Assembly (NCBI GenBank): GCA_029959085.1
Contig: JARWIR010000001.1
Location: forward strand, 14,437,730 to 14,501,729
Length of the DNA stretch: 64,000 nucleotides
Source of the DNA: Nemophila menziesii
Lineage: Eukaryota; Streptophyta; Magnoliopsida; Boraginales; Hydrophyllaceae
Direction: 5' to 3'
A program made the translations under genes and the position numbers. Every line of letters begins with the position of its first letter. The first letter of the stretch is position 1. The notes under the pieces are model-generated. The model had not been told where the DNA came from. It saw only the letters and a list, made by a program, of their open reading frames with translations, and did not search any database. Shown here piece by piece: positions 32,177 to 45,600 of this stretch.

Positions 32177-33054
32177 TTCAAGATATTTTATTTGAAGGTC
32201 GGGTTAGTCATTCCTCCCAACTAATTCCAAATAGGAGATTTTTTGGATTGGTTCCTTATCAATTGGAGTACAACTCATACCTTGGTAAATGGAGTTTTCA
32301 CTAAAAACAATGAAAGTCATGTCTTAATATTGTGAAAGAGCGTATTGGATATACACAAGTGTGCCTTGGTATTTACACGTATTTAATACAAGTGTTGAAT
32401 AGATTCTGTCTCGTTTCTTGAGTCATATATAAAGAGAGCCTCGGGATATCATTTGGAAACAAGAAATAACAACATAGATGCACTTAAAGAGTGAATTGAG
32501 TGCACAAAAAAGTTAATTTTGTAGATTAGTAAATTTGGAAATCCAATAAATCCCTTAGTAACAGAAAATTGAGAGATGTTGATGGATGGATGGTCAAATC
32601 AAGCATGATTAAGACTAATTTTGATACAATATTCCTAACACATTGAAGTTCAGATCTAACAGTATAATTGTCGTTCTAGCAATTGGAAACAAAGTTATAG
32701 ACTTATTTCAGATCTAGTGAGTTTGTTCCAGATTTGTGTATCTCATTAGTTGATGTATTTGGTAATCCTCTAGTGTTGTTTAGAGAGAAACTCTTGGAAT
32801 CCTATTATCATATTTTTACAGTGGATAACTTTGGATCCTTAGTCCACTTGTGGTTTTACCTTCTACTTGGAGGGTTTTCCACGTATTTTTTGTGTCACTT
32901 TACTTTCTTTTACTTTACTATGCGTATCTCAAAAAATAGATTAAACAAGATCAACTTATTTTTGTTGCGTTTATTAATGACTTTAACCAACATTATCATA
33001 GTAGTGATGGGATTGATTTGTGTAACCTGGTGCAAGTATTCTTATATTAGATGA
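32177..33054 (+). mobile_element. Copia 3' region and LTR remnant
   Basis: Non-coding sequence after the RNase H remnant, where the polypurine tract and 3' LTR belong. No clean TG...CA ends found. A hydrophobic open frame at 32734-33054 lies here and is probably chance, in T-rich LTR sequence. Confidence 0.45.
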
Positions 33055-33938
33055 TATATTTTCTTAAACTAAAAGCTCTCCAAGATTGAAAAAAACACTT
33101 TTTTAAAATATTAGATTGTTTGGCAAGAAGTTTTTAAAACAAGGTGAAACGAAATCACTTTCTAAGAAATGAACTCAATTGAGAACTTAATTGAAATAGT
33201 GTATGTGATGGAATGTATTACATATACTCAGGAGTTTAATACGAGGTTATTGGGATCAATATATCTTCGGTGAGTAAGACACTTCACCAGGTTTATTCAT
33301 GTTATAGGAATATTGTAATACGTTTTAGTATATTGTTTCCACCATCAATTTGGGAATCCACTATAATATTTAAAGTACAAAAAGTCTAATACAGTCTTTT
33401 ACAAAATTTAATTAAAAATAAATGAGAAATTTGAAATTTGGAAAAATCTTTACGAGTAAAGAAATCAAGGGGGTGGTAGATATAACTATTAAATTTGAGG
33501 GGTAACATACATTTATTCGATAGTTTTGGAAGGTAAAGATGTAATTAATATTTTAGGGTTTGGCGAGTAGATATTTTTCCTATATATACTATAGCATCAT
33601 ATGGTAAGAAATATGTGCCGCTACTTGCATAAAAAATAATTTTAGTGGCTTGCCTCCGCTCGGTATCAGGTGACACTTCCTCTTCTCCAACTTCTAAACG
33701 ATTAAACTGATAATTTCTCATTCCTCAATTTGGATTTTGATTTTGCAAAATAGAATCTCAAATTAGGTATGATTATCTTTTTCTTTCTTATTCCCATTCT
33801 TGTTTGTGTGAGAATCATTAGTAGATAATGTAGATGAATCATTTTTAAGCTATACATACCACAATATCATTCATATTATAATTTATAACTTTTAGTCTAG
33901 ACCGAACATTAAAATATTGGTAATAGTTTGAACTAATT
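33055..33938. other. AT-rich spacer
   Basis: Nothing recognisable; no open frame of note on either strand. Confidence 0.5.
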
Positions 33939-34350
33939 CACTACTCCGCGTCAGGCTTCCAGCGACTACATGTGTAGTCGCTGATGATAAGAGAAGTAAT
34001 CGCGAGAAATCAGTTCAAGGATCTAACGACTACAAGTAGTCGTTAAAACTTAGTCGCGAAAAACTAGTCGTTAGAAGGTAAACCTTACGACTACACGCGA
34101 AGAAGTAGTCGCTAGAGACTGTGGCATTACTAACGACTACTTTGTAGTCGTTAGATAGCGCTTCTTCTAGCGACTACTTAGTAGTCGTTAGTACAGTAGT
34201 TATCAACGACTACACTGTAGTCGAGAAAAGATAACTTTATTAACGACTACAAAAACGACTACTTTGTAGTCGTTATTATAACAATGTACAGCGACTACTC
34301 AATAACGACTACTATGTAGTCGCTATTATTAATTTTTTCGAATTACCATC
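33939..34350. mobile_element. CACTA (En/Spm-type) element end with palindromic subterminal repeats
   Basis: Begins CACTACTCCGCGTC, followed by seven or more short palindromes of the form (A/G)CGACTAC...GTAGTCG(T/C), for example AACGACTACTTTGTAGTCGTT. CACTA transposons have exactly this layout: a CACTA terminus plus clustered subterminal repeats for transposase binding. The matching opposite end was not found, so it may be a truncated or nested copy. Confidence 0.72.
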
Positions 34351-35077
34351 TTTACTTGGTGGGTCCTGGTGTGTTAGAAAATAATGCAATAAAAGTAAAG
34401 AAATAAAGGATCCACAGACCACAAGTGTACAGGTCGTTCCAAGTAATAAATAAGTAAATATGGGATTATCGTCTCCACAGGGACTTAAGTAGTTATTCTA
34501 ACTTCGTGTTCAATATTAGAATTAGAGGTGGAAATCGGAAGGAACGAATCGGAAAAATGGTAATTCGGAAAAAATCTTATTTTTTTCGGAATAGATTTTT
34601 TCTGTTCCAATTCCTATCCAATTTTTCGGAACTGGAAAAAATAATTCCGAATTCGGAATCTCGAAATTTGGCGGAAATTCAGAAATTTCGGCATGGAAAT
34701 TTCAGAACTTTTCATTCGGAAATTTCGGAATTATGGGTTCTGAATTTCGAAACTTTTGTTTCAGAAATTGCGGGACTAAGGGTTCAAAATCAGAGCAATA
34801 GTTTATCACATACACAAAAATAGTTAAAGACAAAACTTATAAAACTTTTCATGTAACAATAGTTAAAAAGTTTAACTTATAAACTTCATGAACAGAAATA
34901 GAAATAACATAATAAACAAAAGGTAAAAAAACAGTAACAGAAGTAACATAAGTAACAAAAGGTAAAAAAACAATAACTATAAATTACTTTTCAAATTACA
35001 TAAAAACAGATATTGGGCTCGTGGGAAGGTAATGTGAAATGTAAAGAAACGGGTTAGTCTTAGCCTTTAGGTTATAT

Positions 35078-35437
35078 TTTTTTTTTGTCATACATGAAAA
35101 GTTTAAAAAATTAAATACAACATTGTTTCAAAAATTTACTCATAAACTCAATACTATCTATCCCATCATTAGAATCCCAGTTAGGTATGTCGCCCATTTT
35201 CCTAGTAAATTTTGGTGCCAAATCGGCTATGACGTTCCTTTCTCTTTTGATATGACATATTTTCCAATTCGGATATCTCGCTGCCCATTTCCAAATTATC
35301 TCAATTAGTGGACGAATTTTCCAGTCTATAACTTGTATTTTATTAACTCCTTGGACGATTTCCAAATTATCAGAATAAAAGATCGCTCTATCAAATTTTA
35401 GAGAGTCCGTTGTCTTTATAGCTTGTAATAATGCATA
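35078..35437 (-). mobile_element. Short 5'-truncated LINE insertion (RNase H end) inside the hAT
   Basis: 360 bp with a 14-bp target-site duplication CCTTTAGGTTATAT (35064-35077, 35438-35451) and a T-run (the poly(A) tail on the minus strand) at its left end. It encodes the C-terminal part of a LINE RNase H, including YPNWKICHIKRERNVIADLA. The open frame 35111-35365 is part of this. Confidence 0.9.
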
Positions 35438-35609
35438 CCTTTAGGTTATATCAGGTTTATTGTTTTTCTTTATTTTCCTAACATATAAAAAATGTATCAT
35501 TGTGTTTCAAGTTTTCAATGTTTACATTTTCTTTTCTTCTTTTGTTATGAAAATTATCAACATTTCTGATTGTATACTTTTTTTCTTTTAATTAATATTT
35601 ATTATTTTT

Positions 35610-35752
35610 GATTGTGTTCGAACCTCTCCTTGGACATGGGTAACCTAGTTCTGATTTACCATGAGAATATATATGTGGAGACATGTATATCTCCATGGGA
35701 TTAGTCGGGTGCGCGCAAGCTATCCCGGATCACCCTGTGTAACCAAAAAAAA
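35610..35752 (+). mobile_element. SINE, 5'-truncated, copy 1
   Basis: Contains a tRNA-type B box (GTTCGAACC, 35616-35624), a body shared with 51688-51798 (GGGTAACCTAGTTCTGATTT, GTGCGCGCAAGC, ATCCCGGATCACCC) and an A-run tail at 35745-35752. Flanking TTATTATTT repeats on both sides may be its target-site duplication. Confidence 0.78.
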
Positions 35753-36846
35753 TTATTATTTATTTAATATAGGAAACGTAAAATCGGAAATACAATTCGG
35801 AAATAAAAATCGGAAATATATTCTGGAAATAAAATCGGATCGGAAAACCCGGAAATTTCAGAAATTTATATGTAGTTCCAATACCGATCCGATTTTTTCG
35901 GAAAAATCGGAAATCGGAATTTCGGAATTTCGGAATTTCGGAACCGTAAAAAGTTGTTCCGAAATCGGAATTTCGGATAGGAGAAGTCGGAAATCGGAAA
36001 TTTCGGATCCGATTTCCACCCCTAATTAGAATAGATAGTTTTAATTGCTTTAATTAAAAAGATAAGTAGCAAAGGACTTTGTTTTCTAATTAACTAACTA
36101 ATAAATCAAATAATAAATAATAAATAGTTATGCAAATAAGATGAGGAGATGCAAGTATGTATCTATCCTATTGAATTTATGATTCCTAAGAATAAGGGTG
36201 AATGGAAAATTTCACAATAGTCAGGACTCTATAATCTCCTAACCCCCGTCAGGTAGGACTTAGGAGCTATCCTACGGTATTACAAACCCCGTCAGGGCGA
36301 TTATAAGCTACTTTCAGATGAATACTATTTTACCCAATTGGCTACGTGGTTAGTCAAGCATGTCGGTCAAAAAACGGATACCACGCGTCTATATTCTATT
36401 TCTGTAATTAAACCCCTCGTCAAGGTGATCACCGCCACTAGTGAATAACCTAATTACTAAAACCTACCCTTGATTCGCGACGTCAATTATAGTAAACAAG
36501 CACAAGAATATAGTCAATGTAAATCAAGAACCAATTCAATTAAATACTAAAATCCCAGGTTTAAATTAAAACAGAAAAACAATAATCAATGATTCATATA
36601 AATACAATCCTAAAGAGAAATTATGCATACTAAAACTCTTGAATAATTAGTTTAGAAATACCTCATAGACAAAATAGATCTAATACTAATTTATCCAAAG
36701 ATTAGAGACAGAGAAGTGTCGAATTGATGTAGTTAAGCTCTAGCTCTTGCTTCTTCCTCCTCTAGATCCTCTTGATTTCTTCTATGATGTTTTATGTATG
36801 TATATTAAGCTTATGTAGCCAAGGGATGATCTTCTAAGGTTTAGAA

Positions 36847-36946
<100 letters not shown>

Positions 36947-37330
36947 TGCTAGGTCGAAATCTTGGAGTAGGGACCAAGTAAAAGAGTCCAAGCCTAACTC
37001 AAATTCGTAAGTAGATAAGGATAATTACTGCTGACTTGTTTTGACCATGTCTTCTTCGTTACTGGGCCGTTTTTGGCCCGTAAGATATCAAAAGAATCCT
37101 CACAGAAAGATATATCTACCTATAAGAGGGCTCTTCCGGAATCGTCTCGGATTTGGAGTTATCTTCACTTCTTTAGACGTAGCTGCACAAATTTAGATTT
37201 ATTTGGCAGCTTTTCTTTTCCTAATTGAACTCTGTTTCCTTCCATCTCCTGATTTCTTCAAGATCGTATTTCCTTATCTCCTTAGAATTGATTTGGCATC
37301 TAATTTATTTCCATATTATCTTTACAGAGT

Positions 37331-39700
37331 CACATTAATCAACGTGGTGGTCATCATAACTCCACCTGAGGTTAAAATCGTGATGGTGTTGCAAATTTTG
37401 CTTTGCACGTATGTTTTCATAAAGTATATATATAATTTTATGTGTGTATATATATATATATATGATTTTTTACTAGTATTGTTGGTAATCAAAAGATAAG
37501 GAAAGGAAAAGGAGGTGATAAAAACAATATTCATCGTTAGTAAATAGAAGTTAAGCAAATCGAAAAAATGCGAGGTTAATTATTTATGAGAATACAAAGG
37601 AAAAATGGGATACCGTCGCATCCTTTCTAAACTTCAAGGTTACATAATTATTCTCCTGGAGTAGATATTATTGTAGCTAGAAGTATTTTGAAAAAAAAAG
37701 TATGTTAAGACCTTTTACACATTTCATGTCATGAAAATACCCATGAAGTAGTAATATCGTATTTCCTCGAAGTGAATGGAGCTACATTCCATGAAGTGAA
37801 TGTAACGGTTTTCATAAACTAAATCAAACAAGTGAGTTAATGTTGTATCCCCTAATTAGAAATTATTCCCTAGAGAGAATATGATCACATTATGTGAAGC
37901 AAATGCTCCATTTCAGCCTATAAAACATTGTCCCGGTAATGGAAATAATTAAGTGACTTAAATACTATTTTTCCTAGCTAAAAACCATTCCTTGAAGTGA
38001 ATGGAAGTGCGTTTCTGGAAGAATGCAATGTCTTTCAATGTGTCTGGAATTGACATCTTGGTAACCTGAACTCCAAACAAGATTAAGGTCTAAATAAAAA
38101 TCCTGACCACCATAGGTGGAATAATAAGGAACATCCTGAAAGTAAAAAGTCACGGTAAATAAGTCATCATAAAATGATAACCATGAATATTATCGATAAA
38201 GTGGAACTATATAGTGTTCGAGTACCCGTGGAATACTAAGACTTTTAGTGGATCTAATTAAAAAAATTGGATGCCCGAAAAGTAATGTCACCTTGTGGTA
38301 CAAAATTGACATAATTGGCGAATTATATGTTAAGTAAATCCCAAAAAAATTTACTAAATTTTAAGTATATTTTTCAAAATTAGTATTTTGTATAAACCAC
38401 AAATATCCGTAATAATGTATATTTTGCGTTATTTCCTAAAAGTCTCACCAGAAGTGTGTATGAAAATAAAATATGCTATTTCTTTAGGGTTGTATAATAT
38501 ACAGATTCAAGCAGTTAAAACGCACATTGTGCAAAATAAGAGATGTCACAATCCAAATAACTTTGTACTATTAAATGATCGACGAACCTAGTGACAATAA
38601 TGATATGTCGAATAATAGATAACTCACTTGGTCTCTACTTAAAAGAACCATAATATTCTTTTACCAAGTGACTGCCCCCTTATTAGGGGGGGGAGAGACA
38701 AGGCAACCTGAAGTTACATGACGTATCGTGGAGTACAATTTAGTATATTATTTCTATCCACGAACTAAAGAATAAGAACTTGAATCTAAAAGGAATATCC
38801 ATTTGCAAAGTATTGCAAATTATATACCTAATACATTCGCAAGTAGAATATTTCAAAATCCCAAAATATGTTGTAAACGCTCCAACATAGGTTATTGTCC
38901 CATATAGACACATAACAAATACTCCAGCGAATATATCAAACCAACGCATGAAGTGTGGAAAGCCTTTCGGTTTAAAGTATTTCATGCCCCAAATAAGAAA
39001 ATCTCATAAGTAAATGATTACATGGTAAATATTGTGGAATGTGCACTCCACGTGATACGAAAGGAATTATCAAGCCAACTAATGTTGGCACATGCATTTA
39101 TCTTAAAGAAAGTAATGGTCATGAAAAGACCAAGGTACCTGAATACAAGAAAAGTTATGTAGATTATTTGTCTACTGAAAATATATAAAACTGTTAGACA
39201 GTTTATGGGATTAATCTATTTTCATTAAACGTAGCGCTTGAAATAAATATTAACGATCCTAGACCAGAAAGTGGTGAAATATGTCGACAATGAAAGAAAG
39301 GATAATGGTGAATTTTGAAATCTAAAACTCACATGTATCACGGAGGTTCCTGCAGAAACCTAGAATTAATTATGGGGAAACGTCTCATTATTATGTTATT
39401 GGTACGGTGTAATGATGATTATATTGATATTTAAGTTTTTGATAAACAAAATAGATGCTAGAATCATGACAGGTTCCCAAGCACGAAAGATTTTTGAAAG
39501 CACATCAAGTGTCCGACGTAGGCGCCTGAAGTACTTAGAGCGTCTAGATATGAAATTCTAGAAGATTGAGAAATCCTAAAGTATAAAAGTTCCCGAAGAA
39601 CATAATTTATTTAAAGCACAAGAGAAAAGTGTCTAAATTATAAGAGGACACTCGGAATAGTTGTTGTCATAATCAATGTCATAATAAGGAGGATGTGATA
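37331..39700. other. Decayed sequence, probably old retroelement interior
   Basis: No intact gene. Its position just upstream of a Copia 3' end (39.7-40.97 kb) suggests decayed Copia interior, but I could not recover a confident pol motif in any frame. Confidence 0.35.
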
Positions 39701-40719
39701 TTTGTGTATTGTACACTTTTGATTCACTAAGGTTTTTGCCCACTGGAATTTTCCTAGTAAGGTTTTAACGAGGAGTACCAAATATTCATTCTTAAAAGAA
39801 GTATATAGTATTTTTCTCGATCTATAAAATGATATTACTAACACTCCATACCCTCAAGTAAATATTCTGAAGATTTACTAATTTAAGTTTCATTAACGAC
39901 GACATCAAGGTACAAGTCCGCAAGTATCTAATGTATAAGAAAATGTGTAATGTCGTAATGAGGGGAGAATATATTAATTTTTCTGCATTTTTTTCCTTCA
40001 CCAGGGTTTTTCCCATTGGGTTTTCCTGGTAAGGTTTCAACTAGACATTGAATATGTGTCATAACCCCCAAGAAGTGATGTACTCTTTTCCCTTCATCAA
40101 GTTTTGTCCGAATGGATTTTCTTTATAAGGTTTTAATGAGGCATATCCTTCAGTGAATATCCAAGGGGAAGTGGTATGAAATATTTATTTAAGTGGATTA
40201 TTCAACATACCAAAAAGAAGTGTGGTTTATCTTCAACAAGAGTATACCGATGGTATTGTATGAGTTTTATGAGGATACTGTTGATTGTACCACACAAAAT
40301 TAGAATGACTACATCAAAGGAGACAGAATAAAACATATTTCACCAAAGTCTCCTACACACACGAGCTACAGAAAATGTGGATATTGACACTCGACGGATA
40401 CAATCACGTAAGAAATTTGCAGATTTTTCTTACGAAATCATTGTTAACCATAACATTCAAGAAGTAGATCTACAATATTGAATACGACAATTCAAAGATC
40501 TATTTCCAACATTAGGGGAAGCGTAAACAAGACTGTACTCTTTTCCCTTCGTCTAAGTTTTGTCTCAATGGGTTTTCTTGAAAAAGTTTTAACGAGGCAG
40601 TGTTTCAAGATGATTAGTTCCATCTACATGTACTCTTTTTCCTTCGACCAAGTTTTTATCCCACAGGGTTTTCCTTGGCAATGTTTTAACGAGGCATATA
40701 TCCTAATGGATGGACATCC
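39700..40719 (+). repeat. Reiterated leader before a Copia polypurine tract
   Basis: At least five imperfect copies of a motif of about 65 bp (TTTTCCCTTC, AAGTTTTGTC, GGGTTTTCC, AAGGTTTTAACGAGGC), at about 39.71, 39.99, 40.09, 40.54 and 40.63 kb. Tandem motifs like this just before the polypurine tract are known from Tork-type Copia elements. Confidence 0.65.
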
Positions 40720-40970
40720 AAGGGGGAGTATTATGAATATATTATTTTATTTATAGTGGATGTCCAAAGGCCGACTGTTTTTCTTATTTTTTCCTTGTAA
40801 TTAAATGTGGCAAGTGAATTCTCTTAGATTACCCCATAAATATAAGGCTATTCTATTGTAATGGGACTAGTTAATTTTGAGAATACAAGAAAATATTCTC
40901 TCAATATATTATTCTTCTTCTTTAGTTTATAAGAGTTATTACTATAATTTTTGAAAACTAATATAAATTC
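40720..40970 (+). mobile_element. Copia polypurine tract and 3' LTR (short)
   Basis: The polypurine tract AAGGGGGAG (40720-40728) is followed by an LTR-like segment starting TATTATGAATAT, probably a mutated TGTTATGAAT. It contains a TATA-like motif (ATAAATATA) and ends near 40.97 kb. The right end is approximate. Confidence 0.6.
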
Positions 40971-42639
40971 CAATATTAAAAAATAATAATTGAGAGAAGC
41001 AAAGCCAAGTGTCAAGTAAAACGGTAGAAGGTTCCATTCTCTCTATAAAAAGTATAAAATGATCTTTTATGATACTTAAGCGAAAGTGTTTATGTATGTG
41101 ACTTTTCAAGAAAATAGAATTAAGTAAATCTATAGGATATGCATATAGGGATCAAATTGAATTGTGGCTAAATGGATTACTTTGCCTTGATGTTACTAGC
41201 TCTGTTCCTAGTATCAAAAGGTTACTTTCGTAAATTTACGAGCTTTATTAATTTTTCATCTACTAAATGCACTTTCTCGTTTCAAATCAGTTTGCCTTAA
41301 CCTAGGGAATGCGAACTCTACTATATGAATCGTGATACACTTTTCTCATATAACAAGGGTAGTAAGGTCTTTTTGCAGATAATGTTTCGATGAGATTCCC
41401 TAATATTTACTATATTGTTATAAAAGACCTTAATTTGTACTATATTTTTGTGGTGATTGTGCAATTTAAAATGTTGCTTCTAAAATTAGGAGAGAAATTA
41501 GAAGTTCCAATTGAGGTTAGATTTGTAGGGGCAAATCTGTAATTGACTTAACTATATATATGGTCTCTATACTGATCCTTTGAAGTTATAGCGCAATTAA
41601 CTTAAAAAATAATTATCTTAGGTCCCTATAGTGTACTTTATGTGTAATATGGGGACTTGTAGTGCAATTCTAGTTAAGAAACATATAATTATCTTAACTT
41701 TAACCATTTTATATTTATGACGTATATATATAATATTTGACAGTTTAGTCCCTATGTCTTATTCAAATAGACATATTAGTCAATATATCTTACTCAAGTT
41801 AGTCCCTAATATATATATTTTTTGATAATTTGATTCTATATTTGTAGGGTCAAAACTAACATTTAGAAAACAGGCCGGAGGGCCAAGAGCAAAACATTTC
41901 TCCTTATTGTAAGCATTGATAGACCACTATTTCAAAAAAGGGCCAGGAAATGTAAGTATCAATAGCCTACTCTTTTAAGAATAGATCTGGAAAATATGTG
42001 GTGAATAGTCTACTCTAAACAGAAGAGGGCTGGAAAATGTATGAGTCAATAGCCTACTTTATTTTAGAAAAGAGTTGGAAAATATAGTAGTAATAGCCAA
42101 AATATAGTAGGAAACATATGTTATGGATAAATATAGTTAAAACATTGGCGACACGGATATATACCACAATGCCAAATAGTTTGAGAAATATATGACACCA
42201 CTTTAAAAGGGTCGTCTAAAGGCGAAAAGGAAGTCGTCAAAAGCTTATTTTTTTGTTGTGGTGATACTATTAATTTATCATAAAAGGCGAGACATTACTC
42301 CGATTTGACAGCTTATTCGCATCTACTAAAACTAAGCTTAACAAAGCACAAGATGCGTTTTGCTTTGAAGCCTCGGTTCCAGTTTTGAGAGCATAGATAA
42401 CTATTTTAATAATGGGAAAATCTTGTTGGTGGTCTCGAATTCTTGTTTGTGATAAGGGTACGTGGAGAATAATTTGGTAATTGTATAGTTAATAATAGGA
42501 GGAAGGTTTGTATAGTAAAAAAGTATTTTAAATTAGATCATAATTTAAAAGGTAACTTTTTTGTTAAAGTTAAGATTTGTGAAATTAAATATTCTTTTTT
42601 ATGACTTAGAAAATGGGAATTATTATTCACTGGGGTTAG
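40971..42639. other. Gene-free spacer with tandem motif and possible CACTA-like end
   Basis: No gene. 41.87-42.11 kb has about four imperfect repeats of about 62 bp (GGAAAATGT, CAATAGCCTACT). At 42.19-42.27 kb, GTCGTC motifs followed by TTTTTTTGTTGTGGTG resemble an inverted CACTA terminus (CACYACAACAAAA), but no partner end is visible. Confidence 0.4.
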
Positions 42640-45600
42640 GTTATATGAAAAATATCTCCATTGTATATTTTACAGATTGCTTTTGCAATTTGTTTCCTAG
42701 TAGAAGTTGTTACCAATACGATCTTTATATATAAATACGAGCCTTATATGTAGGTCATTATATTGAGGTTAGGTTATATGGAAAAAAATTATATTATATA
42801 TTATACAGTTTCCTATTGCAATTTGTTTCCTACTAGAAGTTTTCTTAAATACGATCCTTATATGTAGGTCGAAAATATTGCTTTTGGTAATTTGTTTCCT
42901 AGTAAAAGTTGTTACCTTAAATACGATCCTTATATATTACTAATCAAATCACCAATTTTAAAAACCTATTCTTCAACTCTAAGGAGCCTCCCACCCTAAT
43001 AAGGTTTCTCTCTGTATATCGCCTTATATCTTCAACTTTTTTCGCAGTTCATATAAACTTTCTTGTGTGATCACTGATCGGGATGTCTTCTGACGACGAT
43101 TACCTGTCCGATGATTTTTACAGCGATTTGAACGATCACGATGGTTTGTGGGATGAAAAGAAGAAGGCTGATAAGGCATCCTTGTATACTGTATTGAAAG
43201 TAAAAGATTTGATTAATCGGCTAGATGATTATGTGGCCAAAGTTTCGTCTTTTCTTTCAGTATCCAGAGAAGACGCAATTCTACTGTTGATGTACCATGA
43301 CTGGAGTTATGAAGACGTGTATGAAGAATGGTTTGCTGATGAAGATAAACTACGTACAATTCTTGTCTGGAAAAATCCCGACGCTAAAAAGGTGTGTTAC
43401 TTGTTTAATAGGATGAAATCATTAGGTTGTGTTACATGCACATGCCCAGAAGATTATATTACTGCATCAATCGAGGATTTAACCCTTAAATCTGATTTTA
43501 TTTCAATGTTTGGTTCTGAGAAAGATTTTAAGGAATTTGGACACAATATTGTTGAATCTTATATACAATTTAATAAAAACATTAAATGGTGTCCAGCTCC
43601 TAATTGCGAAAACACAATAGAATACTATAGTGGGAACTACAATGTTACTTGCGATTGTTCTTATAGCTTTTGTTGGAATTGTACTAATGAAGATCATCGA
43701 CCAGTGGATTGTGAGTCAGTGAGGAAGTGGAATTATAAAAACAGTTGTGAATCGGAGAACGCGGATTGGATTCTTGCTTTTACAAAGCCTTGTCCGAAAT
43801 GCAAGAGGCCAATCGAAAATACCTATGGAAAGAAGCATATCACTTGTGGGGCCCCATGTTATCACGAGTTTTGCTGGACATGTCTTTGGGAATATAATAA
43901 GCACGGAACATGTAATAGACATAATCCAACATGTATTCCCATAGTTGAAAATGATGAGGTTAAGAAAAGACGAGCAAAGACTTTAATGGATAGATATATG
44001 CATTATTATGAACGTTGGTCTGTAAATCTTTCGTCTAGAGAATCAGCACGTGTTAGTTTGGAACAATTGCAAACTTATCAACAGGATCTCATTAGCAATA
44101 TATATGATCGAGCTGACGGTAAGTTCATAACTGAAGCGAGGATTCAAGCTGACGTTAAGTTCTTAACTATAGCGTGGACTCAAATAATAGAATGTAGGAG
44201 AGTTTTGAAATGGACATATGCATATGGATATTTTATACCTGACAAAGAGAAAAACAAGAAGCAGTTTTTTGAGTATTTACAAGGTGAATTAGAGGCGGGT
44301 TTGGAGAAACTCCATAAATGTGCTGCAGAAGGACTTGTGGAGTATCTTAAAAAAGATTCCTCTTTGATGAGGGATCCTTTAAAGATAAATGATTTCATTA
44401 GTTTCCGGGATAAGGTAACGTCTCTGACAGAAGTTATACGAATTTTTTTCGAGAATTTAGTTAGAGGAATAGAGAATGATTTTGCCGACGGATGTGACTT
44501 GAATGGTATCTGATAGAATATTTCTTAGTTATTTTTTTTAATTTTTTTTTTTAGTATTTAGTGAAGTTTATTAGATTTTGAATTTTACTTTTGTTTACAA
44601 ATGTTTCTGATTAAATACTTGATATTTATAATTATTTAAGTTATTATTAAATTGGTTAATCATCTAAATTCTTTGAATTGAATTAATATATTACCAAATA
44701 ACTTGTCCATTGGCTTGCACTTGCATTTGAGAGTAAATTGTAAATATAGTCCCAATAAGAAATCTTGCAGGTATTAAACATTTTAATCAAAGGGTTTCTC
44801 TATACGTCTTTCGTAGATATTTCTAACTCTCTTCTTATTCGCAACATTATAGTTTTAATCGTAGATAACCAAATTAAGCATCGCAATTAAATTAAATAGG
44901 GTTTTATTAACTTCTTCGTCGTATCGAAACCTTTTAATCATGAGCAAAAAGGAGAGTTTATGTAATTCTAGGAAATTGGCCAGTGTGAAAATCATAAGCT
45001 ATATGACTACCTTTTGTAATTTATATCTACTTTTTTGCAAGGTTTAAAGAAATTGTGTTATTTAATATCATAGGGGCAGACAAATAATTTGAGCTTTAAG
45101 AACAGTACGTATATTGAGTTCAATTGAAATCCTTTGCCTCTGATTGAATTAAAACAATTCACAAATTAATTAGTAATTATGTATGAACATGACTTTCACA
45201 ACCCAAAATCATACGTAATACTAATTAGTAAGTACTAAAAATATTGCAATAACACAATGGGTCTAATATATAAGCTTACTTTTATGCCATCTAGTAGTGG
45301 CATTGAAGAAAGTATCAAAATTGCAACCTCTGTGAAATTGATCACTAATCTCTAGTGTTTTGGAACAACCTGATACGAAAAAAGAAGTAAATCCCGAAGG
45401 GAAATTTCATTAACTCTTATGACATGTCTAACAATTCCTAAAAATTAACATTCCTAACTTTTAATTGAGGATGAAAACCAAATTTCAGAAAATTGATGCA
45501 CAAAACGTGTGCATTATGTTATCCTTTATCACCATACTCCAAACATATTGTTACTTGCACCATCAATTGCCCACTTTTAAGTCTCAATCGACCCTATCTA

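Larger units (their letters stand above)
34523..36024. mobile_element. Non-autonomous hAT element, family 3, carrying nested LINE and SINE
   Basis: 1,502 bp. Termini TAGAGGTGGAAATCGGA and TCCGATTTCCACCCCTA are inverted (one mismatch over 17 bp), flanked by a perfect 8-bp duplication ATTAGAAT (34515-34522, 36025-36032). The ends are dense in GGAAATTTCGG-type subterminal repeats. The interior holds a LINE fragment (35078-35437) and a SINE (35610-35752). No transposase. Confidence 0.93.

Noticed and set aside
32734..33054. Hydrophobic 106-residue open frame resembling a small membrane protein
   Set aside because: It lies in the presumed Copia LTR/3' region after an RNase H remnant; T-rich sequence gives hydrophobic codons by chance.
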